Shown: piece by piece, positions 33,827-45,196 of the stretch | Position numbering within the stretch: the stretch's first letter is position 1 | Layout: every line of letters starts with the position of its first letter | Assembly (NCBI GenBank): GCA_911728435.2 | Contig: OU452205.1 | Span: 17,304,260-17,368,259, forward strand | Direction: 5' to 3' | Source of the DNA: Apoderus coryli | Lineage: Eukaryota; Arthropoda; Insecta; Coleoptera; Attelabidae | Length of the DNA stretch: 64,000 nt | Notes under the pieces: generated by a model | Database searches by the model: none | What the model was told of the DNA's origin: nothing | Seen by the model: the letters and a program-made list of their open reading frames with translations, nothing else | Program-made: the position numbers and the translations under genes

Positions 33827-34002
33827 CATTGAGGTGGGGGGAGACGCTCTAACGTGGCCAAAAGCGGGTGCAGGTACGCCATTTTGGTATACGATATCTA
33901 TCATTTGTCGTGCTTTCAAGTTTATAGTGTTATTTACGAGTATTTTACAAGTTTACTTAAGTTTTTCGTGTTTTTTTGGACGGTTATTTGACAATATACT
34001 AT

Positions 34003-34079
34003 AATGGTGTCCTGTGCTGTGCGTACTTGCAGTAGTAGAAGTGAAATCGACCAGAAAATATCAGAAATAACGTTTCATA
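34003..34079 (+). pseudogene. THAP first exon of P-superfamily transposase (copy B)
   Basis: The frame MVSCAVRTCSSRSEIDQK continues to ITFHR, then a gtatgt donor. The continuation after the acceptor near 35376 reads FPNDPARSHIWTEYVSRI. The exon pair is split by the 1-kb insertion sitting in the intron. Later parts (LVVHGFDQSVF, KSIATKYVNTRMYYLSKNK near 35795-35900) are the C-terminal transposase region in the same frame class. Confidence 0.65.
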
Positions 34080-34191
34080 GGTATGTACCAAATATTGTAA
34101 ACATTGTACATGAACGTATTTAGGGTTTTTTTAGGCGAACTTATTAAAACACATTATTATAGGAGTCTGGTAGCATTCTCTTTCTGCACTG

Positions 34192-35235
34192 GGGGGCTTT
34201 ATTTGAATCGATCGCAAATATTTACGTGCATGCAAAGTTGCGTTCATTTGTTCGTATGCGCAACTTGTTTTGGGCGAATAGCTTTATTTGAAATTGCGAT
34301 TAAACGTGTGCATCCCTACTTGCGTGCATGCATAAGATGCACTCACTCGCTACGTTGCCAGTTATCTTTGTAGAGATCAACCAATCAAGTGTTTGGATTT
34401 TATGAAATTTCGACATAGAATGAGAAAACTACGTAGCTTTCTTATTCTATGTTTTCGATGACATATATTTGTTATTGGTTTGATGTTTTAAGGTTAGAAT
34501 TTTTTAAATTGATATTGCTTTTTCGGGATTGTTTTTATTAGTAATTTATTCAATACTCAACGTAGTAATTATGTACATATTTATTATTATCATTGTGTAT
34601 AATTTAATATACCTATATATAGCTAAAAATAAACTGTTGAGAATAATGTGACTTTTTACTTCCTGACTTCCTAGCATTAGATTATCTTCAAATTATACAC
34701 AATAAATTTAAGTAACGTTTTCTCGACATACGAAATGAAAGTTTTTCAGTTGTATCAAGAAATCCTACTACAAAGGAAACTTCAACAGACTCTCTTATCG
34801 AATACCTTATACAGATTAATGTTTTCATTATTTTACTGAAAAACCCATTCCAATTAACATCCCGCCACTTCAAGACCAGGCAATACATTATTATCAATTA
34901 AATTTTTAAAATTCATATTTAAAACATAAACCAACTGAAATAACTCAAAAAAGAACTTTTAAACTAACAAAATTATTAAAAGATCCACCACGCGATAATC
35001 AAAATTAAAATTTATTTGATGTGAAATGTCAAAAATAAAATAAACTGACGTCTTGTCATGCATTGCGTGTACGAAAGTTGACTTGCGATCGGTATACCCC
35101 CATGCGCAAAAGTTGCGAGTGGTACAAATTCATATCGCTCGCAGTGCATTTCAAATAAGCCGTGCACCATTTTGTAATCGCAAATGACGTCATTTGCGTA
35201 CACGGAAAGTTGCACCGATTTCAAATAAAGCCCCC
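34192..35235. mobile_element. 1,044-bp TIR element inside copy B, apparent 3-bp target duplication
   Basis: Ends GGGGGCTTTATTTGAA (34192) and its complement ending 35235 lie between CTG at 34189-34191 and CTG at 35236-35238. In copy A the uninterrupted sequence reads gcactgaacaattg, proving the insertion point. The interior has repeated TTGCGA/TGCAACTT-like words near both ends and no transposase. Superfamily uncertain; the 3-bp duplication recalls Harbinger. Confidence 0.75.
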
Positions 35236-35375
35236 CTGAACAATTGATACGTGCATTGTAGTTTTTTTTTTACAAATTCCTTTACTTGATTTCTACTCTC
35301 AAACTCTCTACTTTTTCATCACTTTCTAGCAAAAAAGACCCCTAAATGTGTGTTAAAAACATATTCTGGTTTTTA

Positions 35376-35931
35376 GATTTCCTAATGATCCTGCTCGTAG
35401 CCATATCTGGACAGAATATGTGTCTCGAATTAATTGGATACTAACGAGAAATGTACACAAATATAATTTATACAGATCATGATTACCTTCCTGGACCATT
35501 TTCTGAGTTTTCGAAATTCATTATTGTTTATATTGCTGGATTTGTTGTTTTTAGTTTAAAGAAGCAAATTATTTGCAGAGAATGTCGAGATGCTTTAAAA
35601 AGTGTTATTCTTTTATTAAAATGAAGGCAAAAAAAGGATTTACAAATTCCTTCAAAAGATGTTTTAGACGTTTGCTTCCAATCCGAAAAGATCATAAAAA
35701 ATCTTGTAGTAGCTACTAATGAAAAGTTGTCTGTTCATAATAAACCTTGTTTTAAAGGAATTTGTAAATAGTAATATTTTTCCTAATTTAGTTGTGCACG
35801 GTTTTGATCAATCAGTGTTTGATAACCATATATATTTACTGATCAAATCTATTGCGACTAAATATGTTAATACCAGGATGTATTATTTAAGTAAAAATAA
35901 AGTGGATAAGCATAGCGCAACATTTAAATAA
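35376..35931 (+). pseudogene. P-superfamily transposase C-terminal remnant (copy B)
   Basis: Following FPNDPARSHIW, the sequence carries FIIVYIAGFVVFSLKKQIIC with ENVEML-type drift and, at 35719-35931, the frame ending FVNSNIFPNLVVHGFDQSVF then DNHIYLLIKSIATKYVNTRM. Frameshifts relative to copy A (for example 35634-35640) show independent decay. The catalytic core is missing as in copy A. Confidence 0.6.
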
Positions 35932-36192
35932 AATTGTTTTGTTTAAGGGGTATTAATATATAATTTATAAAGTACTAACGTCTTTTATTCCTGGATTTAG
36001 GTATCAAATATCACCTATCTTTAAGTATTTTGTACACTGCATAATATTTGAAAATAAAGTATAAACCCAAGCTGCAAATTAAAAGCAAAAACGTCAACAA
36101 AAATAGTTAATGCGGCTCTGGAGAATCCGCCATATTGGTATGCGCTTACGCCCCACCCAATGCACCCGTTTCTGTACAATGTAAAATAAGGC

Positions 36193-36298
36193 ATTGTAGA
36201 TCACACGTGATATAATTGACAGATTTGTCACAGTGAATCTGTCCCTCACCAATCCATGCTGATCTGTCGAAATGCGACCCTTGTTGCGTAAATATTCT
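36193..36298 (-). pseudogene. LINE reverse transcriptase scrap
   Basis: The minus strand reads RISTDQHGLVRDRFTVTNLS, which is the [13 protein letters not shown] block between RT motifs of the Jockey-like LINEs here (compare [17 protein letters not shown] at ~19030). It is about 100 bp between two DNA transposons. Confidence 0.6.
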
Positions 36299-36300
36299 CA

Positions 36301-39093
36301 TATACAGGGTGCCCTACGGTGGCAACCCATTAGATTATTTCAGAAACTACTTTGAATTGAATTTTGAAAATTTCAGTGTCTATATTGTCAAATATGTTCT
36401 ACTCAAATAATATAATAGCAACGGCATAGCACTTCCGGTTATACCGGAAGTTGATGGCAACGTTGTTATTTTAAATGGAACACCCTATATGTTATTACAT
36501 TTTTGGATTCTAAATAAGATTTCAGACATATTTCATCTATCATGTCTTATACCTAACGTCAGTCGTTTTTGACTTATATCAAGAGTTATGTCAAAATTGA
36601 CAGTTTAGGGCTCCATAAGAATTCCGTTTTTTCCTTGTAAATCTGTATTTAATAATTATTTTGCAGGTATTTTCTTATCAGGTGGGATCTTCTTTGTCGA
36701 ATTGACAAGACATTTTCTGATTAGTTTATACAGGGTGATCAAAAAATTATATTGAAAACGGTTCAAGAAAAACAGTTGAAAGTCAATTTTTTCAAATGGA
36801 ATGGGTATATTATTATTATTTTATCTTCCTTAGCATTAAAAAATAATGCAATTTTGTAATAGGTTATCATTTTCTAAAATGCATAGTTTTCGAAATATCG
36901 TCATTTTAAATTTTTCTGCAGCGCCTACCGTTGACTCTCTGGAAGCTAGCTAATTAATTTAGTTAGCCATGAAATTATTGTCATTTTAACGTCAAACTAA
37001 ACGTCAAATTAATAAAAATTAAAAATACTTCTTGATATTATAAATTTGTTATTAATTCATGGATAATAAAATAAAGTGATTAATATCACCTGTAGAGTAT
37101 TTAACGAGAGAAACCTCCATTTGCTAACGATGACTAGAGAAATTAGGAAGAATTTTGAGAAATCATTTAGAGCAGGTGGGAGGTATACAAATCAAGTATT
37201 ACAACGAACTAAGACTAAAATTTAAAATAATACAGCAGAAATGAACAGAAGATTAAACTAAATAAATTTTCAAGTAAAAAAAGTTAATCAACTAACGATA
37301 ACAAAACTAATTTAATTGTTCGATATAACCCCCATTTAGTCATAAACACTTATTTACCCGTTCAATAAATTCACTCGTGACAGCTCGTGCAATTTGGACT
37401 CCAGGTAAGGCTTCGAATGAAGTTCGGATGCGTCCTACTAATTCTTCTTTTGAATTAATTGGGGTGGAATACATTTTCTGTTTAATTGCACCCCAAACAT
37501 AAAAATCCAGCGGTGATAGATCTGGAGATCTCGCTGGCCAATCCCAAGGCCCTAAACGTCTGATCCATCGATCTTCAAACATTTCATTAAGCTGTTGTGT
37601 GATTCTATTTCCACAGTGAAGGTGCTCCATCTAACTGGTACCAACTTCTTAATTCATTTAATTGTAGATCATCCAAACAAAGCGCCACAACATTTTGCAA
37701 AATATAAAGATAACCTTCCGTATTTAAATTATGCTCGTAAATAAAATATTCAACATGTGTGTCTTTCACCATACAAAAAACGTTCACACTAAATTTATTT
37801 TGAAAAATTCGTTCACGAATAGCGTGCGGATTCTCAGAAGTCCAAAAATGACTATTTTGTCTATTAACGATTCCATCTCTCGAAAATTTCGACTCATCTG
37901 TCCAAATCACTTTTTGCAGAAACCCAGGATCTTCTTGCGTTCGTGTTAAAATGGTTTAGCAGAACCGTACACGTCGTTCTGCATCACCTGCTTCCAGAGC
38001 ACAAAGATATTTGAATTTAAATGGATGTAAACCACTACTTTTTAATATTTTTTGGACAGAGGATAATTCCTAGATCTAGTTCAGCAGCACGCACTGATGA
38101 TTCAGGATATGTATTAAAATATGCCAAAACATTTACCACATTATCCTCATTTGTAGTTACAGGTTTTTGTAGTACTCGATATTTGCATGACACTGCCCCC
38201 ACCGTATTTGATTTCTCAAAATTCTTCTTAATTATTCTCTAGTCATTGTTGGCAAATGCGGGTTTGTCTCGTTAAATACTCTACAGGTTCTATTAATCAC
38301 TTTGTTACATTCTCCATGGATTAATAATACATTTACAATATCAGCATATGAATAAATATTTTTCATTTTGTAATAGTTATTGTAAAATATAATGGTCACA
38401 AATATTGATAAATGTCATTATTTTCATGGCTAACTAAATTAATTAGCTAGCTTCCAGAGAGTCAACGGTAGGCGCTGCAGAAAAATTTAAAATGACGATA
38501 TTTCGAAAACTATGCATTTTAGAAAATGATAACCTATTACAAAATTGCATTATTTTTTAATGCTAAGGAAGATAAAATAATAATAATATACCCATTCCAT
38601 TTGAAAAAATTGACTTTCAACTGTTTTTCTTGAACCGTTTTCAATATAATTTTTTGATCACCCTGTATAAACTAATCAGAAAATGTCTTGTAAATTCGAA
38701 AAAGAAGATCCCACCTGATAACAAAATACCTGCAAAATAATTATTAAATACTGAGTTACAAGGAAAAAATGGAATTCTTATGGAGCCCTAAACTGTCAAT
38801 TTTGACATAACTCTTGATATAAGTCAAAAACGACTGACGTTAGGTATAGGACATGATAGATGAAATATGTCTGAAATCTTATTTAGAATCCAAAAATGTA
38901 ATAGTATATAGGGTGTTCCATTTAAAATAACAAAGTTGCCATCAACTTCCGGTATAACCGGAAGTGCTACGCCGCACCTATTATATTATTTGAGTAGAGC
39001 ATATTTGACAATATAGACACTGAAATTTTCAAAATTCAATTCGAAGTAGTTTATGAAATAATCTAATGGGTTGCCACCGTAGGACTCTGTATA
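36301..39093 (-). mobile_element. mariner-like element with ~0.87-kb inverted repeats, copy D
   Basis: Left arm 36301-~37172 and right arm ~38205-39093 are reverse complements. The ends tatacagggt...ctctgtata fit a TA target. Within each arm, about 425 bp from the end, a second mariner-like end (tatacagggtgatcaaaaaa at 36727; its complement ending ~38670) and a short internal pair (tacagggtgccc...aacaccctata) recur. The central 1 kb encodes a mariner-like transposase on the minus strand. Copy C at 12525 is a deletion derivative. Confidence 0.85.
37335..38200 (-). pseudogene. mariner-like transposase of copy D
   Basis: The minus strand reads, across frames: SSVQKILKSSGLHPFKFKYL, then VIWTDESKFSRDGIVNRQNS with the first catalytic Asp, ELRSWYQLDGAPS with the second, and RWIRRLGPWDWPARSPDLSP with LDFYVWGAIKQK holding the third. 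A frameshift near 37620 and a stop before the DESK block (RVRFC*) inactivate it. By my count the last spacing is about 41 residues, longer than classic mariner (34), but the frameshift makes the number uncertain. Confidence 0.8.
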
Positions 39094-39104
39094 ATAACCT
39101 CAAA

Positions 39105-39510
39105 CAGTTTAGAAAAATTAGCTAATATTTGTAGTTCGACATTTCCGTCCTTTCACCGGACTTTACAACGGGTATGGTATTGGCCCGTTTCCATCTGTCC
39201 GGGTAAATTCGGGTGTGTAGAATGAGATGAAAAATATAACGTAAGCGGTGAACAAGAGCGGGTATAGAATCTCTAACGGCAATAACGATACCAGCAAGGC
39301 GCCGCCAAAATGAAGAAAATTCGTTCACAATATCCTGCGGAGTTGAGAAAGATTGATCACGATGTGTCATGAAATTCGGTATTCTAGAAGACTTTGACTT
39401 TTTATAAAAATGAGACCAAAAATGTTCAGGGTTCGACATCAAATCAAACTCCAATTGAGAAATATAATCACGGTATATGCTAAGGCTAGCTCTTCTGTAC
39501 ACAACTCTCT
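39105..39510 (-). pseudogene. LINE ORF2 fragment before reverse transcriptase
   Basis: A minus-strand open frame of 126 codons contains YISQLEFDLMSNPEHFWSHF, RIPNFMTHRDQSFSTPQDIV and FHLILHTRIYPDRWKRANTI plus PVVKSGE, the linker and first RT motif of Jockey-like elements (HFW.......SRIP, then ...FP.W....I.P..K.G). It is abutted by the copy D end. Frame is intact within the fragment; both ends are truncated. Confidence 0.75.
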
Positions 39511-40400
39511 TATTCTTTTAAACTCACTGTAGTAGGTACATAGGCGAACCAGTGGATTTATATTTTCACTTTATATTACAAGAACTTAAATTATTTCCAG
39601 GAATAATTTAGGTATTGTTGTTTTTGGCATATTATATTGATGATTTGTTTTTAAATGGTTCTGTCGCAAATCAAAAAATCGCGCCTCGAAAAAATTTCCA
39701 GAGATTTTTTGGTTGCTATGGATGAGTCAAATTTAAGACATCAATAGGTTGAAAAGTAGGTGTGTGAAATTTTCTATGAAATATTTGTTTCAGTTTGATA
39801 TTTCCAATTATTTGTCTAGAATATCAACTCCGAAAGTTACGTCTGTGTTTTTTGAATAGTGGCACATGCTTAACCAATAATCTCATACAACAGTCATAGA
39901 GTTTGTCAAGACCAAAATTCATAAATGACATTATTTTTCGTTAAAAATTGGCCATTATTTAGAAATAATAATTATGCACCCTGTGCTTTTAAAATGTGGT
40001 AGTAATGGGTGCGTTGTACAGAGGAAAAATATGCCAGTTAAAAAGCTTCATATTGAAAGATGTTTTATGCTATTGGCCGCCGCTTGAGGGAAAAAGGATA
40101 TTTTGCATAAAAGACTGGTATTGGCAAAAATCGATTCTAATAATACCATCAGTATCAAGTAAGGTCCTTGGAAAATAATCTTCCTACCTATCGCTTAAGC
40201 TCTGTGATAGGGGTGGACACCGCTAAATTTTCATATAGCAGTAGGCGTCGAGTAATACATCATTTTAAAACATTTTTTTATCTGCTTTACAGCGATAACT
40301 TTTGATATTTGCCACATAATTCTCGAAAAAGTTGCGTTTAAAATTTCACCAGTTAGGTAGCAACCTATATTATTATAATTAAAATCCAATGTTTCTAACC
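39511..40400. other. no gene seen
   Basis: AT-rich sequence. No inverted repeats or coding blocks recognised. Confidence 0.3.
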
Positions 40401-40402
40401 AG

Positions 40403-40475
40403 GTTTCTGTGGCGTCATTGGTAGGGCGCTCCCTTCGTATACGGACTGTTATGGGTTCGAATCCCAGCTCTGGCA
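40403..40475 (+). tRNA. tRNA-like sequence (decayed tRNA or SINE head)
   Basis: The segment has an internal box A-like TGGCGTCATTGG and a perfect box B GGTTCGAATCC. The D stem GCGT/GCGC and the T stem TGGG/CCCA with loop TTCGAAT form. The anticodon arm pairs poorly, and the 5' acceptor strand (GTTTCTG) does not pair with the 3' strand (CTCTGGC). A T-run follows (pol III-type stop). Best read as a tRNA-derived SINE head or pseudogene rather than a functional tRNA. Confidence 0.35.
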
Positions 40476-40479
40476 ATAC

Positions 40480-41059
40480 CTTTTTTTCTGATTTTTGAAT
40501 AATGTAGTTAGTTAGTTTATTGGTAATAGTGAAAATAATACAATTATTATAATAAATATTATTGTTTCGTTACACAGGTCATATATTTTTGGGAAATGGG
40601 AAGTTTTGGGGTGGCACAACCGATTTTTTTAATATGAGTAAAATCTTTGAACGAAGATAGTTTTAAAACGCTACTAGCGACAAAGGCTATATGTAGGTAT
40701 TCCCTACTGAGATGGTTTATTATCATAATAGGAACGACATTTAGGTACAGAAAAGTGAAAAGTTTCTGGCATAAGCTGTAGAGCATCCAAAGAATTTTAA
40801 AAAGAAACAAATCCGATCTGTACAAAATTAATCTTCCCCACGAATTAAATGAAGATGACTTTGACAGATGTTTGCAATTTTGCTGAACGCCCGAATTTGT
40901 TTTTTTTTTTAAGTAACGGTATTTGTCTGAAGTTCACACTCAACATCCTCAGAATCTAATCGTGTTGGCTGAAATTAATGACGACTGTATTGTTGTTGTT
41001 TTTTCCTCTACCAGGAAATCTTAAACGAGAAATGTACTTGCAAGACACACTTTCTTGAC
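40480..41059. other. no gene seen
   Basis: AT-rich. It may include the degraded 5' part of the mariner-like relic that follows. An 88-codon antisense frame (40559-40825) is Leu/Ile/Phe-rich with no known motif. Confidence 0.3.
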
Positions 41060-41706
41060 ATAGTGACCGTTACAATGAGAACGAGTTGACATTTCAACAA
41101 GGGAGACAACCCTTCACTATACCCTTGCTGTTCTTCAATATTTAAATCAAGCCTTTCCTGGTAGATATATCGACCGAAGAGTGGCATGCAAGATCTACAG
41201 GTTTAGATCCATTAGTTTTTTTTGTAGGGTTACTTGGACCATAAATTTATAAAACTCAACCAACATCTCTAGAAGATTGATTGATGGATGTAGGAACATC
41301 CCAAGATGCTTCAGAACGCCCGAAACCGCTCGGAGCACTTTCTCTCTACGGCATGAAATCAGCAAGCCAATATTTTGAACACTTCTAAAAGTAAAAAGTT
41401 TATAAAGTAAAATAGTATAGGTACTTACCTAGACAATTTTTCGTTCCTTTCCTTGCCTCAATTCCTAAACGAATCGACTAATTTAAGAATCAAAATACCC
41501 TTAAAATAAGCTATAATAATCACTCGATCTACTTTCCCTATTTAAATGCTCGACTTACTCCTCGAAGGGTGTACACACAAAAATTACAAATTTGTCAGGA
41601 AATGTCCCCCGCGTAAACAAAATCGACGTGTCGAATAATTTGTTCTAAATACTTAAAATATAAATACTCTAAAAGACCTCTGTTTCATTTGGGTCACCCT
41701 GTATAA
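41060..41706 (+). mobile_element. mariner-like relic with right terminal repeat
   Basis: The plus strand in mixed frames reads VLQYLNQAFPGRYIDRR, a decayed WP.RSPDL block (KIYRFRSISFF), YKTQPTSLEDLIDGCRN-like sequence and SLYGMKSASQYFEHF, the C-terminal half of an insect mariner-like transposase. The right end is gggtcaccctgtata at 41691-41705. The left end was not found. Many stops; inactive. Confidence 0.65.
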
Positions 41707-41955
41707 TAAATACCATTTCGAGATGGAAGTCTGTCTGTCTGTCTCTGCACTAACCCGGTTGTGTGACAAAGAGACGGTGATTTTCGAACAAAAAATAAAA
41801 TCTCTCGACGTCTACACTAACTTGATCTGTATATAGTTGGTAATGTCACGCATGTTTTAAAATGTATGAAATTAATATAAAACAGTCTTTATTTTTTATG
41901 TAGCAGATATGCTACAATGTACATTCAAATACTAAATTTGAAAAAAATTTTTGCA

Positions 41956-42453
41956 CTAGTTATGAAAATTTCGGAAACAATTTTTATCCTTATTAAAACA
42001 CAAATATACAGAACATTTGTTACAAAATACATATATGTAACCTTTACAATCTGGATACTTGCATCTGTTGCGTTTTTCTTTCCATTCGGGCCAATGAGAA
42101 CACTCGCCCGTGCGAACATCTTTGCTTGGAACCGAACATCGAGTCTGTCGTTTTCTTTCTAATTGTTTCTCTATATCTGACTTTCGACCTCTCTGACTCA
42201 TTTGCCGAACTCCCATCAAACATAAGCTCTCACCTAGTTCAACTCTGAACTCGGCCAAGCTCATACATTTTTTAATACCTTTCTCTTCATTGGCTCTTTT
42301 ATAGATGATCCAGGAATTCACGACAGTTACGTCAAGAATGTGATAAAAAAGCCGAAAATACCACTTTCTTGATTTTAACTTGATCCTGTAACGCCCAATT
42401 AGACTATCAAGCAGGTCCACCCCTCCCATACGTCTGTTGTATTCTTTGATCAA
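41956..42453 (-). pseudogene. piggyBac transposase C-terminal part
   Basis: Starts at IKEYNRRMGGVDLLDSLIGR, then KWYFRLFYHILDVTVVNSWI and AEFRVELGESL, and ends with a Cys-rich finger (CKYPDCKGYIYVFCNKCSVY LCF). This is the standard piggyBac C-terminal order. It joins the N-terminal piece out of frame at 42450, so no fusion protein is expected from this copy. Confidence 0.8.
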
Positions 42454-43106
42454 AAAAAATCAAAAGCTGTGTGGAGTTCATAAAAGGCAACTGGTAGTTT
42501 ATCAGTGCCTTTGAATGCTATGGCAGCTTCTCGCATTTGCAAGTTTCCTTCTCTCCACCGCAGTTGCTCTAGTTCTTTTTTTATTGTCTCTTTCCTAATT
42601 TTATCTTCATTTTTCTTTTTTTTATTTTCATCTATATTTAACTCCTTCTCTCTGGATTTCCGACTACTTTGCTGAAGTTTGCAATTTATATCTTTATCAG
42701 TGACATCCCTTTTAGACGGTCCAGCATCTTTGAGAGTAGCTAGAAACTCCTCACCAATTTCTTCTATATCCTTTAGCTCACTCGATACCCTGCTTATCAC
42801 TGACATTTGTGGTTCATTTTCTGAAACTTCTGCTTCTATTATGTTTGTTTCTATCCTTGCTATTTCATTCTCTTCAATATTTATTTCTTCTAAATCAGGT
42901 AGTAGCACTATGGGAGTATTTGCTATGTCAAAGGCATCATCCTCAGCCGTAACATGCAATGGTGATAGACCTTCTTCACCTCTGATAATAGGATTTTCGT
43001 ACTCATCTTCATCATCAGATACTTCTAACCCATCTTCACTTATTTCAGATAAATGGTTCGATAAGTATTCTAATTCTGTATCGGAAAGTGGTTTGTATTT
43101 TGCCAT
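42450..43106 (-). pseudogene. piggyBac transposase N-terminal part
   Basis: The ATG at 43106 starts MAKYKPLSDTELEYLSNHL, followed by a long acidic/charged region (residues 15-180) and, near the end, WREGNLQMREAAIAFKGTDK, which is the conserved entry to the piggyBac core (W..GN......FKG...LP). After ELHTAFDFF the frame stops at a T-run where several hundred residues with all catalytic aspartates have been deleted. Confidence 0.8.
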
Positions 43107-43512
43107 TTTTCTGAAAATTACGATAAATTAATAATACAAAAATATTATTTTCAACTGCTTACTGTTGCACATATGCTACTTATGCCCGTTTGCACCACAT
43201 ACCGTTTAAGTCACGATTTGTTCTAAGAGGCGCTTAGCATCTATTTTTTATTGCACCGCGTTAAAACGTCACTTTAAATTTGCCTAAGTGTCACTTAAGT
43301 GAAGTGTTGAAGAATATTTTAAGTCACGATTTGTTCTAAGAGTCGCTTAGCATCTATTTTTTATTGCACCATGTTAAAACGTCACTTTAAATTTGCCTAA
43401 GTGTTCCTTAAGTTAAGACTCGAAAATTCTCTTCTTAAATGGAATTCTAACCTCAATATTGCTTTTATATTTTTCATTATTGGGTTGTTTACATTGTGTG
43501 GCGATTAAAAAT

Positions 43513-43700
43513 ATGGGATTATTGGATGATGATCTTGATGTTTTCGAATTAATTGAACATGGATTTCCAAGGAGAGTGTATGAAAGGCCGAATTATTTTT
43601 AAGATATGGAAAATTTAAGTTTTTTTCAAAGATTTCGACTGACGAAGCCTACGATTCGGCCTATCCTAGACCAAATTGAGCATTTTTACTAGAATTTGAT
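43513..43700 (+). pseudogene. Harbinger transposase N-terminus, unit 1
   Basis: ATG at 43513 reads MGLLDDDLDVFELIEHGF then PRRVYERPNYF and stop. A shifted frame continues FFQRFRLTKPTIRPILDQIE. This is the N-terminal block of PIF/Harbinger nucleases. No DDE core follows, so the element cannot move itself. Confidence 0.7.
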
Positions 43701-44084
43701 GAGATATGACAGCTTTCATTAGAAGATAAAGACCAGAAAGGGTCTTTGTGCTTAACATACCTATTACTATTATCATTGTCTTTTGTTTATAAAGACAATG
43801 CTATTATATAGAGGTATAAATTATTGAGCTAGGGTATCAACAACAATAAATTAAAACCATAACAACTATTCGCAACTATACTTATAAATTATTATTTTAT
43901 ATGTAGCAATAAAAATTATTGCTGTTATAAACGAGTTTGTTTTTGCTTTTTATCTAGTAACAGATTCAGTTGTTTATACTATTCAGAGCACTAGCTTATG
44001 GCGCCAAAATATTCAAACAGCAAAAACAAAGCGAAATGCACGCCACCGATCCGCGACGGCCACCCACGGAAACACGACCCAAGG

Positions 44085-44116
44085 GCGAACGTTCCCATTG
44101 GCTCGGTATAAAAGGA
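44085..44116 (+). promoter_or_regulatory. promoter-like patch: CCAAT-type box plus TATA box
   Basis: CCCATTGG at 44094-44101 and GGTATAAAAGG at 44105-44115 lie in a GC-rich block (44035-44110) that is absent from unit 2 of the Harbinger composite. The arrangement resembles a pol II core promoter, but no coding sequence with a clear start follows within ~100 bp. Function is inferred only from motif spacing. Confidence 0.3.
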
Positions 44117-44423
44117 AATTAACGTATGCTTACCTACTGCCCGACCAAAAAACTCTTCTTCATTGTCGGCTACCTTAAATTTGCTATGTTGACAAATTTA
44201 CCCGATACTTAACTAAGTGCTATCTACTCATGATTCGGTGCAATCAATTCCGTTCTTAAAATTTAGGTGACCCTTAACTATTCTCTACTTAAACTGTATG
44301 TGGTGCCAACGGGCACTAGTTGGCTCGAGAAATCTCTTCTTAAATGGAATTCTAACCTCAATATTGCTTTTATATTTTTCATTATTGGGTTGTTTACTGT
44401 GTGGCGATTAAAAAATTAAAAAT

Positions 44424-44620
44424 ATGGAATTATTTGACGAGGATCTTGATGTTTTCGAATTAATTGAACATGGATTTCCAAGGAGGGTTTATGAAAGGCC
44501 GAATTATTTTTAGATATGGACAATTTAAATTTTTTTCAAAGATTTCGACTGACGAAGACTACGATTCGGTCTATCCTAGACCAAATTGAGCATTTTTACT
44601 AGAATTTGATGAGCTATGAC
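44424..44620 (+). pseudogene. Harbinger transposase N-terminus, unit 2
   Basis: ATG at 44424 reads MELFDEDLDVFELIEHGF then PRRVYERPNYF and a stop at the same place as unit 1, followed by NLNFFQRFRLTK in a shifted frame. The shared stop position shows the defect predates the duplication. Confidence 0.7.
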
Positions 44621-45196
44621 AGCTTTCAATAGAAGATATTTTAGTAGGAAAGACCAAAAAGCGTCTTTGTGCTTAACATACCTATTATATATATATAGAG
44701 GTACTGAGGAAGTAGTCGATATTAAAAAATAATAATAGAGGTATATACCTATGTATTAAAACCATAACAACTTCACGTTTACAGTTTATTTAATTATTAA
44801 TCCACAAAAGAATAAATAAGCTAACAACTCTACTTATGTTCCCAGGTAAATAATAAACTAAAACTATTTTTGAATATAAATCATAAAATATGTAAGTAGT
44901 AGTAGCACTCATCTAGCTAAATCTTATAATAGAAACAGATCAAATACTATGTATATGTAATAAATACATTTTAAATATATAACAATAAGAATAGATAAAT
45001 TTAACAATGGAAAATAATAACAAAAAGTTAATTTTATTAATTTGAATGATGCCACAATAACTATGATCCAACACTATCGATAGAAGAACTTCTTTCTCGT
45101 TGGAAGTGTAGTTTGGAGGTCTTCTCTTTTTTTATGTATCACTAACTTCCATCGTATTATATGTTATATTAAAAAAATGTATTAAATAATAAAATG

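Larger units (their letters stand above)
33827..36190 (+). mobile_element. P-superfamily DNA transposon, copy B
   Basis: It is the same element as at 3028-4386 but on the opposite strand. The left end CATTGAGGTGGGGGGAGACGC at 33827 is the counterpart of copy A's right end. Homology runs to about 36186 (acccgtttctgtacaatgt), where the terminal ~28 bp present in copy A have been lost next to a LINE scrap. No matching 8-bp duplication was found, consistent with the truncated right end. A 1,044-bp insertion lies inside. Confidence 0.8.
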
